Below are positions 60,401 through 64,000 of a DNA stretch of 64,000 bases, piece after piece. The first letter of the stretch is position 1. Every line of letters begins with the position of its first letter. The position numbers and the translations under genes were made by a program. Where the stretch lies: contig NZ_BMGS01000003.1 of the NCBI RefSeq assembly GCF_014640315.1, positions 310,001 to 374,000 on the forward strand, in the 5' to 3' direction. Under the pieces are notes generated by a model, which searched no databases, was not told the origin of the DNA, and saw only the letters and a program-made list of their open reading frames with translations. This DNA comes from Hymenobacter glacieicola (GTDB lineage: Bacteria > Bacteroidota > Bacteroidia > Cytophagales > Hymenobacteraceae).

Positions 60401-60632
60401 CAATGGTGGTACCCTTCACGATAACCGTCACGCCCGGCAACGGGTCGCCGTTGCTCTGCGTGATACGGCCAGACACCGGCACATCGGCCAGCAGGTTCCG
60501 GCTGGTAACGGGGGCCGGAAGCCCATCGGGAGAGGCGGGAGCCGCCGCCAGGGTGGGAAGGGCAGGCAGGCCGCAAGCCGTGAGCCACAAAGCCCGGCGC
60601 AGCAGCGCCTGAGGGTAGAGGTGTTGGTTCAT
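57471..60632 (-). CDS. SusC/RagA-type TonB-dependent outer-membrane transporter
   Basis: The 1053-residue protein has a signal peptide, an N-terminal carboxypeptidase-like beta domain (VSGRITQSNGDPLPGVTVIV, then TTDADGRFSLNAP), a plug (SEVVVVGYGTQERGSVTGAV, LQGRAAGVTITSNGG, IRIRG and NPLFVVDGFPL) and a large barrel ending in LLGLNIGF. It imports oligosaccharides with energy from TonB-ExbBD. susD follows after 24 bp. Upstream lies a 750-bp gap with a TATATTTG box and then the 7TM/zinc-ribbon gene. No SusR-like hybrid sensor or ECF/FecR pair adjoins it. Confidence 0.96.
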   Translation of the reverse strand: MNQHLYPQALLRRALWLTACGLPALPTLAAAPASPDGLPAPVTSRNLLADVPVSGRITQSNGDPLPGVTVIVKGTTIGATTDADGRFSLNAPENSTLVISYVGFARQEVPITGASSSVNVTLAEDTRALSEVVVVGYGTQERGSVTGAVSSVSSREIATQPVADATQALQGRAAGVTITSNGGAPGGAAGTSIRIRGLTSAGNNNPLFVVDGFPLPDGGENQLNAISPNDIESIDILKDASATAIYGVRAANGVVIITTKRGKAGVSTINLDAYRGVQQVWRKLDLLNAEEYAVINNESRLAGGAPIVVDRLRNPQALGEGTDWQDEVFRRAAIQNYSLAATGGSDKARFSISGSYFQQDGTIIGSDFERFTVRANGDVQANKILKLGSSISLTHLSDRQITSNSGEYGTVQQTLRIPAIIPVYRPDGYYYEPRGAQDNFIEENPLASATITNQRFNRNRALTTLFAELEPVKGLHFRTNVGADFIFDNFNAFRPGVPELQDGGQNYTTRYTQATAGATATSSYAPSYLIENTATFDRLIADRHQVTVLLGQSAQQFNYSNVEAYRTGYLRNDLQVINSGPINTQIGNAGTINRPSRLASYFGRVNYEFAGKYLFQAIARYDGSGSFPPGEKFGFFPGVSAGWRISEEDFLKGNRVISNLKLRVGYGKVGNPNNAGRFAYLYAVNSGIRYPFGPNGGTLQTGAAPTRQANPDLRWETNNQTNIGIDLGFLDNRFEATIDLYNRSSPNLIAPVPPSLVSGTYETVNRNAASAYNRGIDFSFTSHNVQGTGRSLNWTTTLNVSAYKSELESLGVGQPYNGLSALSGVIVRYDEGEPFGSFYGYVADGLFQTPEDVRAHATQNGAAPGDIRFKDLNGDKVINAEDRTFIGNPNPDFTYGLNNTLTWGGFDLNVFLQGSQGNDIYNQNRYILESPLYGTSSGSTRVLGRWTGPGTSNDVPRAVGGDNADPNQNLRVSTYFIEDGSYLRIKTLTLGYSLPQIVMDRIAAKQVRVYASAQNLLTLTKYSGYDPEVGSRGVDLGVYPQPRVFLLGLNIGF

Positions 60633-61312
60633 TGATGTGTGGGAATTGAGGGAAGTAAGGACAGGGTAGTGGTCAGCTACATTGCCGGGCCTTGGGGAGG
60701 AACGGCTACCTGGAAATGGTTACTCAGAAAGTGATTTTTTGCACTTGGATTGGTAGTCCGGGAAAGGTGCTTCCGAATTGAGGCAAGGTCAGCCGGCGTA
60801 CTAGTACCGAACAGGGGCCCGGGAAATCAAATAAGGAAGAGGCGACTCAAAACAGAGGAGCCAACTCGAAGCAGCGCTGGAATAAGCCACACTAGAGCCC
60901 CCAATCAGGCTGTAACCACCGTCAGGGAGTAAGCGGAATGCCCAAATATATCCGACCGTGTTTCGGAAAAGCAATACCAAAACCCCCTCCAAATGCTGCG
61001 AAAAGGCGTTTTCACCTTAGCACACAATTATATTATACACTTACAACACACGCTGACAAGGGCACTTTATGCCCTGTAGCAACCAGCAAAGACTTTTATT
61101 CAGGGAGCTGCGCCACGTAAAAAACAATCAAAAAATCCGGCCTTTTGATCAACTTTTTTCGCGTTTACCGGCCGGTGAGTGTTCACTTACGAACTCACGG
61201 GCACAGTCTTAAAAACGGACTATATACTACAGTTGCTAGATTACATTGGATGATACTGTGCTGCAGCTACCCTCACTAACGGGCCACTTACTCAGGTACT
61301 GCCTGCTAAAAG
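60633..61312. other. Long susC leader region
   Basis: This stretch of about 680 bp precedes susC and has no supported gene. It includes an AT-rich part (about 61020-61050) and the TATATTTG box at 60943-60950. A transcript from there would have a leader of about 300 bases, room for post-transcriptional control. Confidence 0.5.
60943..60950 (-). promoter_or_regulatory. TATATTTG -7-like box upstream of susC
   Basis: Plus-strand CAAATATA reads TATATTTG on the minus strand, an exact TANNTTTG match, about 310 bp before the susC ATG. A -33 TTTG at normal spacing is not exact (minus TATTGC lies near). Confidence 0.4.
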
Positions 61313-61370
61313 CACGGAGCCTGGGAGCCGTTGCCTGGTACAGACCAGCCATCAGCTCCCAGGCTCCGTG
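61313..61370 (-). terminator. Intrinsic terminator of the 7TM/zinc-ribbon gene
   Basis: CACGGAGCCTGGGAGC pairs perfectly with GCTCCCAGGCTCCGTG over a 26-base loop; on the minus strand CTTTTAGC follows. It lies 13 bp past the stop at 61383, so this gene and susC are separate transcripts. Confidence 0.85.
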
Positions 61371-61382
61371 GTAATGTAGGCG

Positions 61383-63398
61383 CTAAGCCCGGGCAGATGA
61401 GGCTTCTTCCCCTACCCCAAGAACTGAGTCCTCCGTTTCGGCCCCCGTGGCATCGAGCAGCACATGGGTCCAGCCTTCGTTTTCATCAAAGTCGGGGGCC
61501 TGCCGGCGACGACGCATGGCTTCCAGCACCTTCTGGCTGAAGCTCCAGCAGGTTCCCTGACGTAGGTCCAGCACCCGGGAAAGCTCCTGCGACGAGTAGT
61601 TGCCCTTGTGGGTGTAAATCAGGAACACTGCGTAGAAGGCCTTAATAATAGAGAACTTACACTTCTGCAGTAGGGTGTAGGCCGTGGCCGACTCCACGTA
61701 GCGGCACTTGGTACAACGGCGGGAGTGGGGCTCCCGGCCGTCGCAGTATTTCTCGTGGCCGCACTTGCGGCACTGGTAGCCCTCAGCCCACTTGAGGTTG
61801 GCCAGGTACACCAGGCAGGCATCCTTATCGGGGTAAATCTGGCTGAACTCACCGAAGTTCACCTCCTTGGAAAGCACCCGAGCCGTTTTGGCTTCCTGCA
61901 GGTCGCGCTGTAAGTCGGCGTTCAGCTTCTCAATGGCCGCCGACTGCAGGGCCAGCAAGCCGTTGGCCTGCAGCAACTCCCGGTTTTGGGCCGCAATGGT
62001 GTCGCTCTGCTGGCGCAGCTCATCAGTACGCTGGGCTACCAAGCTTTCCAGCTCAGAGTTTAGCTGGTCCTTAAGGTCCTGGTTGTACTGCAGCTGCTCC
62101 ACCAGTTGCTCCTGCACCTCGTGCTTTTTGCGCAGCTGCTTTACCAACTTGCCCTGGGCCCGGATGGTGGCATCCTTGATGCTCTTGATTTTTTCGCCGA
62201 GAGCGTACGACAACACCACGACCTCAATGACGAAGGCCACGTTCATGCTGTACACCGTGGCTGTGGTTGTAAAGGTGTTGATACCCAGCTTGCGCAGAAT
62301 CAGGAAGCCCACGCTGATGGCAACCAAGGCATGAGCCAGCAGGAAAAAGCGCGCCGTGCGCTGCCCCCGCTGCCACACGCGGTAGGCCGCGTAGTAAATC
62401 ATGCAGTAGGGTAGCAGGTAAAACCAGAAGCCCCACCCCGAATTCAGCCACACGGCGTCAATCAGCAGGCCCAACACACTTAGCAGCACGATGGCCCGAA
62501 CCCAGGGGTCGTAGGTGGGCAAGCGTTGGGGGGTATCGAGGAACTGGCGGGCGTAGTAGCTGAAGGTGAGCAGCAGCAGAATGGGAGAACCAGCAATAAT
62601 CAGCTCATTCAGAGCCGGGTAGCTGGGCCAAATGTACTGGAAGCCCAGCCCGTCCTCGGAAAGAAACACCAAGCTACAGCTAAGCACGTACAGCACGTAG
62701 CGCAGGTAGGTTTGCTCCCCGATAAAGAGGTAGAGGCAAAGGTTGTAAACCACCATAATCAGCAGCACCCCATAGAAGGCGCCCAGCAGGCCATACTCGG
62801 TCTGGAAGTGTACGGCCAGGGGCTGCTCCGTGCGCAGGCGGCTGAGGAAGGTAGTCTTGGAGCTGGAAGTTAGCCGCAGGTAGTATGTCTGAACCTGATC
62901 GGGCTGTAGGGGGAGGCGAAACAGGAAGTTCTTATATGGAAACTTGCGGGTTGCCAGTGGATAATCGGAGCCGGTGAGGGTAGGGGCGCTGCCATCGGCC
63001 GGAAAGAACTGCACTCCATTCAGGTGAGAATCAAATAGTTCCAGGTACCAGTGCTGGCTTAGCGCACCGCGGGCCTGCACCACCAGCCGCAGCCAGTAAG
63101 CCGAGCCGGGGTGGTCCATGGTGGTGGGAATGGTGTTGCCGGGCCGGAATTGGCGCGTCCATGCCGGCTGCTGCACATCCGTGAGGGTCAGCTTGCCAGA
63201 GGGGTCTTCCAGCACACTGTACAAGGAAGGATCAACGAACAGCTCCTCCAAACCGGCGCGCACCCGGAGCGTATCGGCGGGGCGCGCGCTGGCCGGGGAG
63301 CTGACCAGGGAAAGGCATAGGAGCAGGAGGATGCTCAGCGTCAGGAAAGAAAACCAGATAGCCCGACGCGGTGGGAGGTGGGATTTCACGAGCTTCAT
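61383..63398 (-). CDS. 7TM receptor (7TMR-DISM) fused to IS1595-type transposase zinc ribbon/HTH
   Basis: The 671-residue protein has a signal peptide (about 1-39), a 7TMR-DISMED2-like periplasmic beta domain (about 41-195; YWLRLVVQARG, WYLELFDSHLNGVQFF, TYYLRLTSSS), seven membrane helices (about 203-400), and a coiled coil (about 402-505). The C-terminus is the N-terminal part of an IS1595/ISXO2 transposase: a zinc ribbon with Cys543, Cys546, Cys562, Cys565, then TAYTLLQKCKFSIIKAFYAV and GNYSSQELSRVLDLRQGTCW, the conserved HTH-like helices. The DDE catalytic domain is absent; only about 40 variable residues follow. It probably senses a ligand outside and acts on DNA or another partner inside. 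It lies 35 bp after the CBM6 gene stop. Confidence 0.85.
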   Translation of the reverse strand: MKLVKSHLPPRRAIWFSFLTLSILLLLCLSLVSSPASARPADTLRVRAGLEELFVDPSLYSVLEDPSGKLTLTDVQQPAWTRQFRPGNTIPTTMDHPGSAYWLRLVVQARGALSQHWYLELFDSHLNGVQFFPADGSAPTLTGSDYPLATRKFPYKNFLFRLPLQPDQVQTYYLRLTSSSKTTFLSRLRTEQPLAVHFQTEYGLLGAFYGVLLIMVVYNLCLYLFIGEQTYLRYVLYVLSCSLVFLSEDGLGFQYIWPSYPALNELIIAGSPILLLLTFSYYARQFLDTPQRLPTYDPWVRAIVLLSVLGLLIDAVWLNSGWGFWFYLLPYCMIYYAAYRVWQRGQRTARFFLLAHALVAISVGFLILRKLGINTFTTTATVYSMNVAFVIEVVVLSYALGEKIKSIKDATIRAQGKLVKQLRKKHEVQEQLVEQLQYNQDLKDQLNSELESLVAQRTDELRQQSDTIAAQNRELLQANGLLALQSAAIEKLNADLQRDLQEAKTARVLSKEVNFGEFSQIYPDKDACLVYLANLKWAEGYQCRKCGHEKYCDGREPHSRRCTKCRYVESATAYTLLQKCKFSIIKAFYAVFLIYTHKGNYSSQELSRVLDLRQGTCWSFSQKVLEAMRRRRQAPDFDENEGWTHVLLDATGAETEDSVLGVGEEASSARA

Positions 63399-63433
63399 GG
63401 TGGCTTCAAGGTACGAAACCTGAGGGGCTTTGC

Positions 63434-64000
63434 CTACTGGCCGCTAGCGCTGCCGCCGGCTTTCACCGGAGCAAAGCGCAGCCAGCCCAGCTGCTCCACG
63501 GGTTCTTCTACAACAAGGCGGAGAATGTGCTGCCCGGCCGGCAGGGCGGGCGTGGTAAGGGCCACCGTGGCCCATTGTTGCCCGGGCGCTACGGTGGCGG
63601 TGCCCAGAGGCTGGTCATTAAGGCGCAGACTGAGGCGGCCAGGCGTGGTGCCGGGCTGCAGGCGCAGCTCGGCCGTGTAAGTGCCAGGCGTGGCCACGGT
63701 TACGGTGTACGTCAGCCACTCACCGGGAGCTAACTTACTCACTGCAAAGCCACTAGCCACTTCCTTGCTCGTCCTGATATCCACGCCGTCGTTGCGGTAG
63801 GCGCCGCCGTGGTTGGTGGGCGTCAGGTCGCGGTAGTCAGTGCGGGCCGAGAAGTCATCGTGGTAAGCCACGCCGTCGCGGCCCAGGTCGTAGTCGGTGG
63901 CGGCAATGGTGCCGGGAATGGTCAGGGCCACGAAAGGGGCCCGGAAGTCGCTGGGCTTGGTTAGGGCCGTGGCTACGTCGCGGTTTACCTGGCAATTAGC
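63434..64000 (-). CDS. CBM6-containing protein, C-terminal end (partial)
   Basis: The frame stays open to the window edge, so only the last 188 residues are visible and the real start is outside. A GTG at 63931 is internal. The visible part has a CBM6 module: TIPGTIAATDYDLGRDGVAY, FAVSKLAPGEWLTYTVTV, LRLNDQPLG and VEQLGWLRFAPVK, matching the usual beta-sandwich that binds beta-glucans and related glycans. The catalytic domain, if any, lies beyond the edge; proteins with a DYDLGxxGVAYHD start in this module are often glycoside hydrolases. It is 35 bp upstream of the 7TM gene on the same strand. Confidence 0.8.
   Translation of the reverse strand, partial: ANCQVNRDVATALTKPSDFRAPFVALTIPGTIAATDYDLGRDGVAYHDDFSARTDYRDLTPTNHGGAYRNDGVDIRTSKEVASGFAVSKLAPGEWLTYTVTVATPGTYTAELRLQPGTTPGRLSLRLNDQPLGTATVAPGQQWATVALTTPALPAGQHILRLVVEEPVEQLGWLRFAPVKAGGSASGQ

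Noticed and set aside
61515..61856. An IS1595-family insertion sequence
   Set aside because: Only the zinc ribbon and HTH part is present, in frame with the receptor; there is no DDE domain, no terminal inverted repeats and no target duplication visible.
63434..63931. A complete 165-residue CBM6 protein starting at GTG 63931
   Set aside because: The frame continues without a stop to the window edge and the residues before the GTG fit a longer protein, so it is a partial gene.

Overview
The window is GC-rich chromosomal DNA from a member of the Bacteroidota, most like Hymenobacter or a close relative in the Cytophagales. Four things point there: a SusC/SusD pair with surface lipoproteins, secreted proteins ending in type IX secretion (T9SS) sorting domains, promoter-like boxes of the form TA[CT]CTTTG close to start codons, and many Bacteroidota gene families (DAHP synthase fused to chorismate mutase, DUF6427-like membrane protein, receiver/thioredoxin-reductase fusion). 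No tRNA, rRNA, CRISPR array or intact insertion sequence was recognised. The genus is an inference from gene content.

Layout. 1-2.5 kb: aromatic amino acid synthesis (aminotransferase end, tyrA, DAHP synthase-chorismate mutase). 2.8-8.6 kb: S33 peptidase lipoprotein, TPR protein, PlsC-like acyltransferase, beta-barrel-like protein and a coupled metallophosphoesterase lipoprotein. 8.9-12 kb: a two-gene signalling unit (cNMP-domain histidine kinase; receiver fused to a flavin reductase without the CxxC). 12.2-19.1 kb: radA, a cysteine-less TlpA-like protein, a SPASM radical SAM enzyme, an XRE-type membrane regulator and a two-motif retropepsin-like protein. 19.2-28.6 kb: erythromycin-esterase-like protein, small proteins, inositol monophosphatase, lnt, rsmI, pterin dehydratase, a Bcr/CflA exporter and a zinc alcohol dehydrogenase operon. 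29-32.2 kb: two small disordered proteins, a phosphatase, an ECF sigma factor with a likely anti-sigma partner. 32.4-46 kb: T9SS-secreted GH64 protein, glyA, tatC, rpiB, a DUF6427-like protein, rbfA, methyltransferase, LolE-type permease and an SNF2 helicase. 46-53 kb: small and hypothetical proteins, a T9SS repeat protein and rlmI. 53.2-64 kb, all on the minus strand: a probable beta-1,3-glucan utilisation locus (CBM6 protein, 7TM receptor, SusC, SusD, PKD lipoprotein, GH16).

The most unusual gene is at 61383-63398. It encodes a periplasmic sensor domain, seven membrane helices and a long coiled coil, and it ends in the zinc ribbon and helix-turn-helix part of an IS1595/ISXO2 transposase without the DDE catalytic domain. 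It lies between a carbohydrate-binding protein gene and susC and could be a one-component membrane regulator with a domesticated transposase DNA-binding domain.

The spaces between genes are also structured. About ten large inverted repeats from a few related sequence families sit between genes, one nested inside another. Short TCACC-type repeats lie before genes and complementary GGTGA-type repeats lie after genes. Many genes also have clear hairpin terminators.
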